Assembly (NCBI GenBank): GCA_022819985.1
Contig: JAJEGH010000013.1
Location: 176,819 to 240,818 of the forward strand
DNA: 64,000 bases
Direction: 5' to 3'
From: Alphaproteobacteria bacterium
GTDB taxonomy: Bacteria > Pseudomonadota > Alphaproteobacteria > Bin65
Below, piece after piece: positions 46,827 to 56,783 of this stretch (positions are counted from its first letter, which is position 1; every line of letters begins with the position of its first letter). The position numbers were made by a program, and so were the translations under genes. The notes below the pieces were generated by a model. The model did no database searches and was not told the DNA's origin. It was given only the letters and a program-made list of their open reading frames with translations.

Positions 46827-48500
46827 ATGAACGACGGTCGGGCATTTGACTATATCGTGATCGGCGCGGGCTCGGCGGGCTGCGTGCTCGCCAGCCGGCT
46901 GACCGAGGACGGCGGCGCGACCGTGCTGCTGCTCGAAGCCGGCGGCAGCGACCGCAGCATCTTCCTGCAAATGCCGAGCGCGCTCGCCATCGCCCAGGGC
47001 CGCCGGCGCTATAACTGGTCCTACTGGACCGAGCCCGAGCCGCATCTGGGCGGGCGGCGCCTGCACTGCCCGCGCGGCCGGGTGATCGGCGGTTCCTCCT
47101 CGATCAACGGCATGGCCTATGTCCGCGGCAACGCCCTGGACTACGACGGCTGGGCCGAAGGCGGCGCGCACGGCTGGTCCTATGCCGAGGTGCTGCCCTA
47201 TTTCCGCAAGGCCGAGAGCTTCGGCGCGGGCGGCGACGGCTATCGCGGCGACGGCTATCGCGGCGACTCGGGGCCGCTGCACACCACGCGCGGGACCCTG
47301 GCCAACCCGCTCTACACGGCCTTTATCGAAGCCGGCGTCCAGGCCGGCTACGGCCGCACCGCCGACATGAACGGCCATCGCCAGGAAGGCTTCGGTCCGA
47401 TGGACATGACGGTCCATCGCGGCCGGCGCTGGAGCACGGCGAACGCCTATCTGAAGCCGGCGCGCCGGCGCACCAACCTGCATGTGGCGAGCGGCGCGCT
47501 GGCGACGCGGCTGATCCTGGACGGAAGGCGCGCGCGCGGCGTCGAATACCGGCAGGGCGGCGCGCTGCGCACCGCCCACGCCCGCCGCGAAATCGTCCTG
47601 AGCGGCGGCCCGATCAACGCGCCGCAGCTTCTCATGCTCTCCGGCATCGGCCCGGCCGGGCACTTGCAGGAGCACGGCATCGGGGTCGTTCACGATCTGC
47701 CCGGCGTCGGCGCAAACCTGCAGGACCATCTGGAACTCTATCTCCAGCACGCCTGCACCAGGCCGATCACGCTCCATTCGGCGACCGGCTTGCTGCAAAT
47801 GGGGCTGATCGGCATGCGCTGGATCGCGTTCAAATCCGGGCTCGGCGCGACCAACCATTTCGAATCCGGCGGCTTCATCCGCTCGCGGCCGGGCGTGCGC
47901 TGGCCCGACATCCAGTACCACTTCCTGCCGCTGGCGGCGTCCTACGACATGAAGCAGCGGGTGCGCTGCCACGGCTATCAGGCCCATGCCGGCCCGATGC
48001 GCTCCAGGTCGCGCGGCACGGTCCGCCTCGCCTCGGCCGATCCGCAGGCGCCGCCGAAAGTGCTGTTCAACTATATGAGCCATGAGGACGACTGGGCGGA
48101 GATGCGCGCCTGCGTGCGCCTGACCCGGGAAATCTTCGCCCAGCCGGCCTTCGACCCCTACCGCGGCGACGAGCTGGCGCCGGGCGAAGCGGTGCAGAGC
48201 GACGACGAGATCGACGCCTTCGTGCGCGAGACGGTGCAGAGCGCCTACCATCCCAGCGGCACCTGCAAGATGGGCGCCGACCCGATGGCGGTGGTCGACC
48301 CGCAGGCGAGGGTGCACGGCATGGAGGGGCTGCGCGTCGTCGACAGTTCGATCATGCCGGCGATCACCACCGGCAACCTCAACGCGCCGACCATCATGAT
48401 CGCCGAAAAGGCCGCCGACGCCATCCGCGGTCGCGATCCCCTGCCGCCGTCCGACGCCCCGGCCTGGACCGCGCCGGACTGGGAAACCGCGCAGCGCTGA
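46827..48500 (+). CDS. GMC oxidoreductase, choline dehydrogenase-like
   Basis: 557 aa. FAD-binding IVIGAGSAGCVLASRLTED at the N-terminus, PRGRVIGGSSSINGMAYVRGNALDYD, the GMC signature SGGPINAPQLLMLSGIGP, and C-terminal YHPSGTCKMG and GNLNAPTIMIAEK with the catalytic His-Asn pair. Choline dehydrogenases oxidise choline to betaine aldehyde or betaine; many related enzymes act on other alcohols, so context is the main reason for the choline call. An internal 15-base duplication (47232-47261) adds GDGYR. Confidence 0.87.
   Translation: MNDGRAFDYIVIGAGSAGCVLASRLTEDGGATVLLLEAGGSDRSIFLQMPSALAIAQGRRRYNWSYWTEPEPHLGGRRLHCPRGRVIGGSSSINGMAYVRGNALDYDGWAEGGAHGWSYAEVLPYFRKAESFGAGGDGYRGDGYRGDSGPLHTTRGTLANPLYTAFIEAGVQAGYGRTADMNGHRQEGFGPMDMTVHRGRRWSTANAYLKPARRRTNLHVASGALATRLILDGRRARGVEYRQGGALRTAHARREIVLSGGPINAPQLLMLSGIGPAGHLQEHGIGVVHDLPGVGANLQDHLELYLQHACTRPITLHSATGLLQMGLIGMRWIAFKSGLGATNHFESGGFIRSRPGVRWPDIQYHFLPLAASYDMKQRVRCHGYQAHAGPMRSRSRGTVRLASADPQAPPKVLFNYMSHEDDWAEMRACVRLTREIFAQPAFDPYRGDELAPGEAVQSDDEIDAFVRETVQSAYHPSGTCKMGADPMAVVDPQARVHGMEGLRVVDSSIMPAITTGNLNAPTIMIAEKAADAIRGRDPLPPSDAPAWTAPDWETAQR
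47232..47261 (+). repeat. 15-base tandem duplication in the choline dehydrogenase-like gene
   Basis: GGCGACGGCTATCGC occurs twice in a row, encoding GDGYRGDGYR in a surface loop before the DSGPLHTTRG segment. Confidence 0.9.
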
Positions 48501-48516
48501 GCGGATAGCGGTTGAT

Positions 48517-48559
48517 CGGGCGGCGGCTGTCCGGGCGGCGGCTATCCGAGCCGGCTATC
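48517..48559. repeat. 15-base tandem repeat between two convergent genes
   Basis: CGGGCGGCGGCTGTC and CGGGCGGCGGCTATC, followed by a shorter third unit. It separates the ends of the GMC gene and glpD. Confidence 0.8.
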
Positions 48560-48580
48560 CGGAGCGGGATCCCGGCGCGG

Positions 48581-50098
48581 TTACAGCACTGCCGCCAGGG
48601 CTTCGGTCGCGGTGCTCCGCTCCGCCGCCGAAAGATGAACGCCGGTCTTGGTCCGGCGCCACAGCACGTCTTCGGGCCGGCGCGCCCACTCGTTCGCGGC
48701 CATGTAACGGACTTCCCGCTCATACAGGTCGGCGCCGATATGCCGGCCCATGTCCTGCCGGCTTCGGGCGTCGCCGATGACATCCTCGGCGACATGGCCG
48801 TGGCGGCGGAAGAGGCGAACCAGGTATGCCCGGTCGAAACGGTCGTGTCGGCGCGCCAGGTCGTCGACATAGGCATCGGCATCGGCGGCCGGCAGGTCGC
48901 CCCCCGGCAGGGGCGCCGACGCGGTCCAGCGCCGGCCCGCGATGGCGAGATGCGGCGCCAGCCTGTCCATCGCCTCCTCGGCGAGGCGGCGGTAGGTGGT
49001 CAGTTTGCCGCCCAGGACCGTCAGCAGGGGCGGCAGGCTCCCGCCGCCGTCCAGTTCGAGCCGGTAGTTCCGGGTGACAGCCGACGCCGGCGCGGACTTG
49101 TCGTCCTCGTAAAGCGGGCGAACGCCGGAGTACGACCACACGACGTCCGCCGCTGCAGGCGGCTGCTTCAGGAAGCGGGCGACGGCATCGATCAGGTATG
49201 TCGTTTCGGCCGCATCGATCGCGACTCCGCCGGCCTCGCCCTCGAATGGAATATCGGTCGTGCCGATCAGCGAAAACCGGTCCTCGAACGGCAACAGGAA
49301 GACGACGCGGCGGTCGTCGTTCTGCAGAATATAGGCATCGTCCGCGCCGGCGATTCGCGGCACGACGATATGGCTGCCCTTCACCAGCCGCATCCGGGCT
49401 CCGGCCGGGGCGGCGGAGCCGGAATCGATCGCGCCGGCAACCCGGCCGGCCCAGGGACCGGCGGCGTTGACCAGACCGCGGGCTGCGGCCTCGTGCGTTT
49501 CCCCGGTGGCCTCGTCGCGCAGCCGCAGCCGCCATCGGCCATCGAGCCGTTTTGCTGAGACGCAGGCAGTGCGGGTACGGATATCGGCCCCGAGGTCGGC
49601 GGCCGCACGGGCATTGGCCACGACCAGCCGGGAATCGTCGACCCGGCAATCCCAGTAGGCGAAGCCGTGCCTGTATTCCGGCCGCAGGGGCGCGCCCGGC
49701 GACGACGATGCCAGGTCGATGCCGGCGGAGCCGGGTATGGTGCGGCGGCGCGCCAGGCGGTCGTACAGGAAAAGGCCGAGCCGGATCAGCGGCCGCGGCC
49801 GCATGGCGGGAACATGCGGCAGCACGAACCGCAGCGTCTGCACAAGGTGCGGCGCGCACGCCATCAGCACTTCGCGCTCTTTCAGGGCGTCGCGGACGAG
49901 CCGGAACTGCATGTGTTCGAGATAGCGCAGGCCGCCGTGAATCAGTTTCGAACTGGCCGAAGAGGTGCCGCAGGCGAGGTCGCCGGCCTCGACGACCAGC
50001 ACGGAGAGGCCGCGGCCCGCCGCGTCGCGGGCAATTCCGACGCCGTTGATGCCGCCGCCGACGACCGCCAGGTCGTAGACTTTTCCCGCCTCGGGCAC
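48581..50098 (-). CDS. glpD: glycerol-3-phosphate dehydrogenase (FAD-dependent, GlpD)
   Basis: 505 aa from GTG 50098, which is preceded by GAGGCGGGGG. FAD motif LAVVGGGINGVGIARDAAGRG, then ACGTSSASSKLIHGGLRYLE, FRLVRDALKEREVL, GSHIVVPR, YSGVRPL and GGKLTTYRRLAEEAMD are the standard GlpD blocks. It oxidises glycerol-3-phosphate to dihydroxyacetone phosphate at the membrane. Three regularly spaced TGTCA boxes lie upstream. Confidence 0.93.
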   Translation of the reverse strand: MPEAGKVYDLAVVGGGINGVGIARDAAGRGLSVLVVEAGDLACGTSSASSKLIHGGLRYLEHMQFRLVRDALKEREVLMACAPHLVQTLRFVLPHVPAMRPRPLIRLGLFLYDRLARRRTIPGSAGIDLASSSPGAPLRPEYRHGFAYWDCRVDDSRLVVANARAAADLGADIRTRTACVSAKRLDGRWRLRLRDEATGETHEAAARGLVNAAGPWAGRVAGAIDSGSAAPAGARMRLVKGSHIVVPRIAGADDAYILQNDDRRVVFLLPFEDRFSLIGTTDIPFEGEAGGVAIDAAETTYLIDAVARFLKQPPAAADVVWSYSGVRPLYEDDKSAPASAVTRNYRLELDGGGSLPPLLTVLGGKLTTYRRLAEEAMDRLAPHLAIAGRRWTASAPLPGGDLPAADADAYVDDLARRHDRFDRAYLVRLFRRHGHVAEDVIGDARSRQDMGRHIGADLYEREVRYMAANEWARRPEDVLWRRTKTGVHLSAAERSTATEALAAVL

Positions 50099-50173
50099 CC
50101 CCCGCCTCAGCCGGTATCGTCCAGGGTCAGCGCCATCGGCAGATGATCCGGGGCGTCGGCCGGCGGCCGGACA

Positions 50174-50207
50174 TGACGAACCTGACACAACATGACATTT
50201 CCTGACA
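50174..50207. promoter_or_regulatory. direct repeats upstream of glpD
   Basis: On the plus strand TGACA occurs at 50183, 50193 and 50203, exactly ten bases apart, with TGACG at 50174. One helical-turn spacing suggests cooperative binding of a regulator on one DNA face, about 75-110 bases before the glpD start. I cannot name the regulator. Confidence 0.4.
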
Positions 50208-50314
50208 CATCGCACCGCCGCCCCCGCCCCGTCATTCCGACCGGCGCCCCGGAGCGTCGCAGCGCTCCGTCCGGGGCGGCATTACCGGTTTTGCCGCGCG
50301 GCGCTCCCCCTCGA

Positions 50315-51670
50315 TCAGTTCCCGTCGATCAACTCCCGCGTCAGGCGCCGGTGGTCGGCGAGCGCCCGGCCCATGTCGACCGTGGCGATCCGGCCTTCGC
50401 GGACGACCGGCTTGCCGGCGATGACGGTCCAGGCGGCGCGCGGCGGGCGGCAGAAGACCAGCGCGGCCAGCGGATCCCACTCCGCCCCGGCCAGCGCCGG
50501 CTGGTTCAGATCGAAGGCCGCGAAATCCGCCGCCCTGCCCGGCTCGAGGCTGCCGATATCGCCCCGGCCCAGGACCGAGGCGCCGCCGCGCGTGCCCAGG
50601 CGCAGGGCCTCGCGCGCGGTCAGTTCGGCGGCGTTGCCCTTGACCCGCTGCAAGAGCATGGCGAGCCGCGCTTCGCCCAGCAGGTGGGCGTCGTCGTTGG
50701 AAGCCGAGCCGTCGACCCCGAGGCCGACCTTCACCCCGGCGTCGAGCCAGGCGCGCAGGGGCGCGATCCCGCTGGCGAGGCGCATGTTGGAACCGGGGCA
50801 ATGGGCGATGCCGGTGCCGGTGCGGGCGAACAGGGCGGCCTCGCGTTCGTCGAGCCGAACGCAATGGGCGTGCCAGACATCGTCGCCGGCCCAGCCGGCA
50901 TCCTCGATATAGTCGCCCGGCCGCATGCCGAACCGTTCGAGCGAATAGTCGATATCCTCGACATTCTCCGCCAGATGGGTGTGCAGGCGCACGCCGTACT
51001 GCCGGGCGAGGACCGCCGATTGGCGCATCAGGTCCTGGCTCACGGTAAAGGGCGAGCACGGCGCGACGGCGACGCGCACCATCGCCATCGGGTCCGGGTC
51101 GTGGAACGCCTCGATGACCCGGACGGTGTCCTTCAGGATGAAATCCTCGTCTTCGGTCAGGCTGTCCGGCGGCAGGCCGCCCTTGCTCTCGCCGATGCTC
51201 ATGGCGCCGCGGGTCGCGTGGAAGCGGAAGCCGAGTGCGACCGCCGCCTCGATCTGGTCGTCCAGCCGCGAACCGTTGGGAAAAAGATACAGATGGTCCG
51301 ACGACGCCGTGCAACCGGAAAGCGCCAGTTCCGCCAGTCCGACCAGGGCGGAAATCCGGATATGGTCCGGCCCCATGCGCTGCCAGATCGGATAGAGGGT
51401 CTGGAGCCAGCCGAACAGCGGCGCGTTCTGCGCCGCCGGCACCGCCCGGGTCAGGTTCTGGCACAGATGGTGATGGGTGTTGACCAGGCCGGGAATGACG
51501 ACATGGCCGGTCAGGTCGATGATTTCGTCCGCGCTCTGCGGCAGTTCCGCGCTCGGTCCGGCCCGTTCGACGACGCCGTCGCGGCAGAACAGGCCGCCGT
51601 CCGGAATTTCCGTCCCCGCGTCGTCCATGAGGGCAAGGACGCGCGCGTTGCGGGCCAGCAGGGTCGGCAT
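50315..51670 (-). CDS. 8-oxoguanine deaminase-like amidohydrolase (TrzN/AtzB family)
   Basis: 451 aa. Metal motif NTHHHLCQN (HxH), THLAEN, HAHCVRL and DGSASNDDAHLLGEARLAM (catalytic Asp) follow the cytosine-deaminase-like order; HCPGSNMRLASGIAP is typical of 8-oxoguanine deaminases and of triazine hydrolases. It would deaminate a purine or related heterocycle. The ATG lies one base after the cobT stop, so it is probably the last gene of the cob operon. Confidence 0.87.
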   Translation of the reverse strand: MPTLLARNARVLALMDDAGTEIPDGGLFCRDGVVERAGPSAELPQSADEIIDLTGHVVIPGLVNTHHHLCQNLTRAVPAAQNAPLFGWLQTLYPIWQRMGPDHIRISALVGLAELALSGCTASSDHLYLFPNGSRLDDQIEAAVALGFRFHATRGAMSIGESKGGLPPDSLTEDEDFILKDTVRVIEAFHDPDPMAMVRVAVAPCSPFTVSQDLMRQSAVLARQYGVRLHTHLAENVEDIDYSLERFGMRPGDYIEDAGWAGDDVWHAHCVRLDEREAALFARTGTGIAHCPGSNMRLASGIAPLRAWLDAGVKVGLGVDGSASNDDAHLLGEARLAMLLQRVKGNAAELTAREALRLGTRGGASVLGRGDIGSLEPGRAADFAAFDLNQPALAGAEWDPLAALVFCRPPRAAWTVIAGKPVVREGRIATVDMGRALADHRRLTRELIDGN

Positions 51671-51671
51671 G

Positions 51672-53543
51672 TCACGCCGCCCGGCGCCGCCCGTGGACCG
51701 GTGAGCGCATCGGCGGGGCGGAATCCTCCTCGAACAGGGCGGTCAGTTCGTCCATGATCGTGCCGCCCAGCTGTTCGGCGTCCACCAGCGTCACCGCGCG
51801 GCGGTAATAGCGCGTTACGTCGTGGCCGATGCCGATGGCGAGCAGTTGGACGGGCGACATGGCCTCGATCCACTGGATCGTGTCGCGCAGATGCTTTTCC
51901 AGATAGTTGCCGGGATTGACCGACAGGGTGGAATCGTCGACCGGCGCGCCGTCGGAAATCACCATCAGGATCTTGCGCCGCTCCGGCCGGCCGATCATCC
52001 GGTTGTGCGCCCACAACAGGGCCTCGCCGTCGATATTCTCCTTGAGGATGCCTTCGCGCAGCATGAGGCCGAGATTCTTGCGCGCGCGCCGCCACGGCGC
52101 ATCGGCCGCCTTGTAGACGATGTGGCGCAGGTCGTTCAGGCGCCCCGGATTCGCCGGCTTGCCGGCGGCGAGCCACGCTTCGCGCGCCTGGCCGCCCTTC
52201 CACGCCCGGGTCGTGAAGCCGAGGATTTCCACTTTGACCGCACAGCGCTCCAGGGTGCGCGCCAGGATATCGGCGCTCACCGCCGCCACCGAGATCGGCC
52301 GGCCGCGCATCGAGCCGGAGTTGTCGATCAGCAGGGTGACGATGGTGTCGCGGAACTCGATATCGGTCTCCTGCTTGTAGGACAGCGGGTCCATCGGGTT
52401 GATGACCACCCGGTCGAGCCGCGCCGTATCCAGGATTCCTTCCTCCAGGTCGAACTCCCAGGACCGGTTCTGCTTGGCGAGCAGCTTGCGCTGGAGCCGG
52501 TTCGCCAGCTTGGCGATGACGGTCTGGAGATGCTGGAGCTGCTGATCCAGATTCTGGCGCAGGCGGGCCAGTTCCTCGGGATCGCACAGCTCCTCTGCGG
52601 CAACGACCTCGTCATGCGCCGTCGACCAGACCCGGTAGGCGTTCCGGTCGTCCGGGTTGAGATTGTGGTCGTGCCGCGGAATCTGGCTCGGGCCGGCCGG
52701 TTCGTCGTCGCCCTCGTCCGCCATATATTCGGCGTCGGCGCCGTCGGAGGTGCCGTCGGCGTCCTCGGTCTCGTCCGAATCCATCGCCTCGGTCGGGATG
52801 CTGGCGTCGGCCGCATCGTCGCCGTCGTCGGCGCCCTGGCTGTCGCTCTCGCCGCCGCCCTGTTCCTGCTCGTCCTGCTCGTCGCTGTCCTGCTCCCGGT
52901 CGGCCGGCTGGGCGTCGTCTTCCAGATGCAGGTCGCTGATCAGCTTGCGGACCAGCCGGGCGAACTCCTCCTGGTCCTCGACCAGACCGGAAAGGCGGTC
53001 GAGATTCCGGCCGATCTGCCGTTCGAGCGAGGCGCGCGCAAGATCGACCATGGTGCGCGCAGCCGGCGGCGGCGGCTGGCCGGTGAAGGCCTCGCGCGCC
53101 AGATAGCCGAGCACCTCCGGCAGATCCTCCTCGCTGCGCTCGGTGATCCGGTCGAAGCCTTCCTCCCGGCAGCGCTGCTGGTGCGCCGCGGCCAGATTCT
53201 CGCGCAGGCCGATCATCCGGCGCGCGCCGATCGCCTCGCAGCGGGCGCGCTCCACCGAATCGTAAACCTGCCGGGCCATCTCCGTGCGCGGCATGCGGCG
53301 GCTGTGGGTTTCCTCGTCGTGATGGCGCAGGCGCAGGGCGATCGAATCGCTGTGGCCGCGCATTTCGGAGACGTCGAGATAGTTCAGGTCGCGCGGCGGC
53401 GGCGCCAGCCGGACCTGGTTGCCCGATGCCTGCGGCCCGTCCTGCGCGAAGGTGACGTTCAGTTCCGGCTCGCGGGAAATCGCGCGCATGGCCGCGCCCG
53501 TGACCTGGAGCAGAACGTCAAGCGGTTCGTGGGGGTCTCGCAC
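51672..53543 (-). CDS. cobT: aerobic cobaltochelatase subunit CobT
   Basis: 623 aa, normal for CobT. N-terminal helical region, an acidic linker ([20 protein letters not shown] and a long Asp/Glu stretch), and a C-terminal von Willebrand A domain with the MIDAS motif [11 protein letters not shown] and [12 protein letters not shown]. With CobS and CobN it inserts cobalt into hydrogenobyrinic acid diamide. Start is GTG 53543, 25 bases after cobS. Confidence 0.95.
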   Translation of the reverse strand: MRDPHEPLDVLLQVTGAAMRAISREPELNVTFAQDGPQASGNQVRLAPPPRDLNYLDVSEMRGHSDSIALRLRHHDEETHSRRMPRTEMARQVYDSVERARCEAIGARRMIGLRENLAAAHQQRCREEGFDRITERSEEDLPEVLGYLAREAFTGQPPPPAARTMVDLARASLERQIGRNLDRLSGLVEDQEEFARLVRKLISDLHLEDDAQPADREQDSDEQDEQEQGGGESDSQGADDGDDAADASIPTEAMDSDETEDADGTSDGADAEYMADEGDDEPAGPSQIPRHDHNLNPDDRNAYRVWSTAHDEVVAAEELCDPEELARLRQNLDQQLQHLQTVIAKLANRLQRKLLAKQNRSWEFDLEEGILDTARLDRVVINPMDPLSYKQETDIEFRDTIVTLLIDNSGSMRGRPISVAAVSADILARTLERCAVKVEILGFTTRAWKGGQAREAWLAAGKPANPGRLNDLRHIVYKAADAPWRRARKNLGLMLREGILKENIDGEALLWAHNRMIGRPERRKILMVISDGAPVDDSTLSVNPGNYLEKHLRDTIQWIEAMSPVQLLAIGIGHDVTRYYRRAVTLVDAEQLGGTIMDELTALFEEDSAPPMRSPVHGRRRAA

Positions 53544-53568
53544 GGCGTCCGGCCCGCATTCCGGCCGT

Positions 53569-54585
53569 CTAGGCCAGCCCGGCCTTGACGGCGCTTTCCG
53601 GCAGTTCCGAGCCGAAACAGCGCTGATAATATTCCGCGATGACCGGCCGCTCGACCTCGTCGCACTTGTTGAGGAAGGTCACCCGGAAGGCATAGCCCAG
53701 GTCGCCGAAGATGGTGGCGTTCTGCGCCCACATGATAACGGTCCGCGGCGACATGACGGTGGAGATATCGCCGGCCATGAAGCCGGAGCGGCTGAGGTCG
53801 GCGACCGCCACCATGGCGCCGATCTTCTCCCGGCCTTCCTTGGTGTCGTATTCCGGCGCCTTGGCGAGGACGATCTTCACCTCCGCCTCGTGCTCCAGAT
53901 AGTTGAGCGTGCCGACGATCGACCAGCGATCCATCTGGCCCTGGTTGATCTGCTGGGTGCCGTGATACAGGCCGGTGGTGTCGCCCAGGCCGACCGTGTT
54001 GGCGGTCGAGAACAGGCGGAAGGAGCGGTGCGGACGGATCACCCGGCTCTGGTCGAGCAGGGTCAGCTTGCCCTCGACCTCCAGCACCCGCTGGATCACG
54101 AACATGACGTCCGGCCGGCCGGCGTCGTATTCGTCGAACACCAGGGCGGTCGGCCGCTGGATCGCCCAGGGCAGGATGCCCTCGCGGAATTCCGTGATCT
54201 GCTTGCCGTCGCGCAGCACGATGGCGTCCTTGCCGACCAGGTCGATCCGGCTGATGTGGCTGTCCAGGTTGATCCGGATGCACGGCCAGTTGAGCCGCGC
54301 CGCCACCTGCTCGATATGGGTCGACTTGCCGGTGCCGTGATAGCCCTGGATCATGACCCGGCGGTTGTGGGCGAAGCCGGCGAGGATCGCCAGCGTCGTC
54401 TCGAAATCGAAATAGTAGGCGGGGTCGATGTCCGGAACGTGGGAATCCTGCTGGCTGAACGCCGGCACCTCCCAGTCGATGTCGAGTCCGAAGGTCTGCC
54501 GGACATCGACCTTGATGTCCGGGTCGGAAACGACGATCTCGCTCATCGGCGCGGCGTCTGCCGTGCTGGCGGGGGCGTTGCTCAC
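53569..54585 (-). CDS. cobS: aerobic cobaltochelatase subunit CobS (AAA+ ATPase)
   Basis: 338 aa. Walker [10 protein letters not shown], Walker [14 protein letters not shown] and [11 protein letters not shown] (sensor) are present, with the CobS-specific N-terminus [18 protein letters not shown]. Start appears to be GTG 54585; an in-frame ATG 13 codons later is possible. The order J-domain gene, cobS, cobT is common in alphaproteobacteria. Confidence 0.95.
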   Translation of the reverse strand: MSNAPASTADAAPMSEIVVSDPDIKVDVRQTFGLDIDWEVPAFSQQDSHVPDIDPAYYFDFETTLAILAGFAHNRRVMIQGYHGTGKSTHIEQVAARLNWPCIRINLDSHISRIDLVGKDAIVLRDGKQITEFREGILPWAIQRPTALVFDEYDAGRPDVMFVIQRVLEVEGKLTLLDQSRVIRPHRSFRLFSTANTVGLGDTTGLYHGTQQINQGQMDRWSIVGTLNYLEHEAEVKIVLAKAPEYDTKEGREKIGAMVAVADLSRSGFMAGDISTVMSPRTVIMWAQNATIFGDLGYAFRVTFLNKCDEVERPVIAEYYQRCFGSELPESAVKAGLA

Positions 54586-54633
54586 TGTGTCGCCTTTCGT
54601 TGGTGGGGCGCCGGTCGGGGCGCAGCCGGTTTC

Positions 54634-55245
54634 CTATCGGCCGCGCGGCGCGCCCAGGCTGTTCTTGAGAACCGTATAGGCCTCGTTGATGGCTTTCAGC
54701 CGGTTCTCCGCGGCCGCGTCGCCATCGTTCGCATCGGGATGGTATTTCTTGGCAAGCGCCCTGTAGCGCGCCTTCACGTCAGTCATATCGGCAGCGCCGT
54801 TCAACTGCAAGGTCTCCAGCGCGCGCTGTTCTGCCGTACCGGCGCCGTGCCGGATACCGGCGGCGTTCCCGCCGTAGCGGCCGTTGCGCCCGAAGCGGCC
54901 GGCCGCTCCGGCGAGGGTGTCGTCAACGCCGGCGAACCGGCCCGCCATGCTGCCGACGCGCATGCCGAGCGGCCAGGTCGGCCGGCGGCCCAGGGTGTCG
55001 CGCTGGATTTCGCGCTCGATCTGCTCTTCGCTCAGGCCTTTGTAATAGTTCCACGCCTTGTTGTATTCGGCGGCGTGGCGGAAGCAGAACCAGAAATAGT
55101 CGTTCAGCGCCGCCGGCGATTTCGGCGCCCGGTGTTCGGCCGCCTCGGCGCAGGTCGGGTGGTCGCAGATCTTGCCCTCCGCCGGTTCTCGCAAGCCGAG
55201 CGATTCGCCGAGATCGTCGAAGGTTTCGAGCGGGACTTTGCGCAT
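54634..55245 (-). CDS. J-domain protein with C-terminal DnaJ domain
   Basis: 203 aa. The J domain is at the C-terminus (DVKARYRALAKKYHPDANDG with the HPD motif, then RLKAINEAYTVLKNSL). The N-terminal part (CDHPTCAEAAEHRAPKSPAA, YFWFCFRHAAEYNKAWNYYK) contains paired Cys/His. It should stimulate DnaK on specific clients; its fixed place next to cobS hints at a link with the chelatase. Confidence 0.92.
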   Translation of the reverse strand: MRKVPLETFDDLGESLGLREPAEGKICDHPTCAEAAEHRAPKSPAALNDYFWFCFRHAAEYNKAWNYYKGLSEEQIEREIQRDTLGRRPTWPLGMRVGSMAGRFAGVDDTLAGAAGRFGRNGRYGGNAAGIRHGAGTAEQRALETLQLNGAADMTDVKARYRALAKKYHPDANDGDAAAENRLKAINEAYTVLKNSLGAPRGR

Positions 55246-55301
55246 GCTGCACTATGGCGCGCAGGCCGGCACGGCACAAGGAATGGAAGGACGCGGCGGG
55301 G

Positions 55302-56261
55302 TCAGGCCCCTGCCGGCGGCATCCGCTTCCGGTCGTCGAAAGCGACGACGGCGACGCCCGCGACGATGAGGAACAGGCCGAGCAGCAGCGAAAACGTCAG
55401 CGCTTCGCCCAGGATCAGGGCGCTGAGGAACAGGCCGCCGGCCGGCACGCCGAGCATGGCGAGCGAGGTCGTGACGGCCGGCAGCGCGCGGTTGATCGAG
55501 ATGACGGCCCAGACCGCAAGCGCCGTGGCCAGCGAGCCGTTGTAGAGCAGGATCAGGATCGACGGCGTATTCCAGACGACCGGCCGGCCGGAATCGGTCG
55601 CAACGGCCAGCACGAGCGCGATCGCCGCGGCGATCGCGAGCTGCCACGGCACGGCGTCGAGCGGGGTGCAGCGCCAGACATGGCGTTTGACGAAGACGAT
55701 TCCCGTCGCCCAGCACAGGGCGCCGGCGAGCAGGATCAGGTTGCCCTTGACGAACCGGGCGTCGGACCAGTCGAAAGACAGCGGGTTGAACAGGGCGGCG
55801 AGGCCGGCCAGCCCGGCCAGCAGGCCCAGCGCGCGCAGGCCGGTCAGCCGCTCTCCGAGGAACAGCATCGCGCCCGGCACCACCCAGATCGGCGTCGTGT
55901 AGGCGAGGATCGAAGCCCGGCCCGCCGGAACGTATTGCAGGCCCCAGTGCACCAGACCCATGTAGAGGCCGATCTGGACCGTGCCGACGATGGCGATCAT
56001 CGGCCAGTCGTGGCGCGGCGGCAGCCTGAGGCGCCCTGCGATCCCCAGAATCAGGCACAGCGTCAGCGCGCCCAGGCCGAGGCGCAGAAAGTTGAACCAG
56101 AAGGGCGGCAGCCATTCGAGGCCCATCTTCATGAACGGCCAGTTGACCCCCCAGACGCACACGACGACGGCCAGCAGGCCGTAGGCGCCCGTTACCGAGT
56201 GGGGGGCCGCCGGGTGCGGCGCCGGCGGCCCGGACGGGGGAATGGCGGCGGGATCGGTCAT
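55302..56261 (-). CDS. EamA/DMT-family transporter
   Basis: 319 aa from ATG 56261, ten membrane segments in two EamA repeats (first VVVCVWGVNWPFMKMGLEWL, second GALCWATGIVFVKRH). DMT proteins export metabolites or amino acids across the inner membrane; substrate unknown. It precedes the J-domain gene on the same strand with a short gap. Confidence 0.9.
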   Translation of the reverse strand: MTDPAAIPPSGPPAPHPAAPHSVTGAYGLLAVVVCVWGVNWPFMKMGLEWLPPFWFNFLRLGLGALTLCLILGIAGRLRLPPRHDWPMIAIVGTVQIGLYMGLVHWGLQYVPAGRASILAYTTPIWVVPGAMLFLGERLTGLRALGLLAGLAGLAALFNPLSFDWSDARFVKGNLILLAGALCWATGIVFVKRHVWRCTPLDAVPWQLAIAAAIALVLAVATDSGRPVVWNTPSILILLYNGSLATALAVWAVISINRALPAVTTSLAMLGVPAGGLFLSALILGEALTFSLLLGLFLIVAGVAVVAFDDRKRMPPAGA

Positions 56262-56425
56262 GCTGCGGATCGGGAAATCGCCGCAAGGCGGCACGCGGGA
56301 ACCCGCACGGGATTCCCCACGGGGCGAACGGGATGTCTTGACCGGGCGGCCGGTCGGGCGCCACTTGTGCCGGTGGGACGGCCCCGCCGTCCATACCCTG
56401 TTTGTCTCAAGGGGAGAAAGCGCCG

Positions 56426-56701
56426 ATGAGCGTCGCCGAGACGATCCGCGCCAAACTGGACGAGGCCTTTGCGCCTTCCGCGCTCGATGTGGTCGACGAA
56501 TCGCATATGCACAAAGGCCATGTCGGGGCCCGCCCGGGCGGCGAGACCCATTTCCGTGTCGCCATGACCGCCGCGGCCTTCGAGGGCCTGAGCCGGGTCG
56601 AACGCCAGCGGCGGGTCTACGACACGCTCGCCGAGGAACTGGCCGGGCCGGTCCATGCGCTGGCGCTCAGGCTGGACGCGCCGGAGCCGCCGGGCGCCTG
56701 A
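56426..56701 (+). CDS. bolA: BolA-family protein
   Basis: 91 aa from ATG 56426, GGGGAG seven bases upstream. The BolA core is visible: LDVVDESHMHKGHVGARPGG, ETHFRVAMTAAAFEGLSRVE and RQRRVYDTLAEEL. BolA proteins work with monothiol glutaredoxins in Fe-S handling. Its place next to the cobS/J-domain region is common in alphaproteobacteria. Confidence 0.93.
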   Translation: MSVAETIRAKLDEAFAPSALDVVDESHMHKGHVGARPGGETHFRVAMTAAAFEGLSRVERQRRVYDTLAEELAGPVHALALRLDAPEPPGA

Positions 56702-56705
56702 ACCT

Positions 56706-56753
56706 CCCTGAAGCGGGCCCTGAAGCGGACCCTGAAGCGGACCCTGAAGCGGG
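56706..56753 (+). repeat. 12-base tandem repeat after bolA, four units
   Basis: Units CCCTGAAGCGG(G/A) start four bases after the bolA stop codon and end just before the hairpin. Confidence 0.85.
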
Positions 56754-56763
56754 TCGAAAAAAG

Positions 56764-56783
56764 GGGCGGCCGAAAGGCCGCCC
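56764..56783. terminator. hairpin after bolA
   Basis: GGGCGGCC and GGCCGCCC form an eight-base stem with a GAAA tetraloop. An A-run precedes it (useful for the minus strand) and no T-run follows, so it would suit transcripts from the lysS side better than from bolA. Confidence 0.45.

Noticed and set aside
53419..55545. 708-codon plus-strand frame
   Set aside because: Antisense to cobS, the J-domain gene and parts of cobT; low-complexity, no motif.
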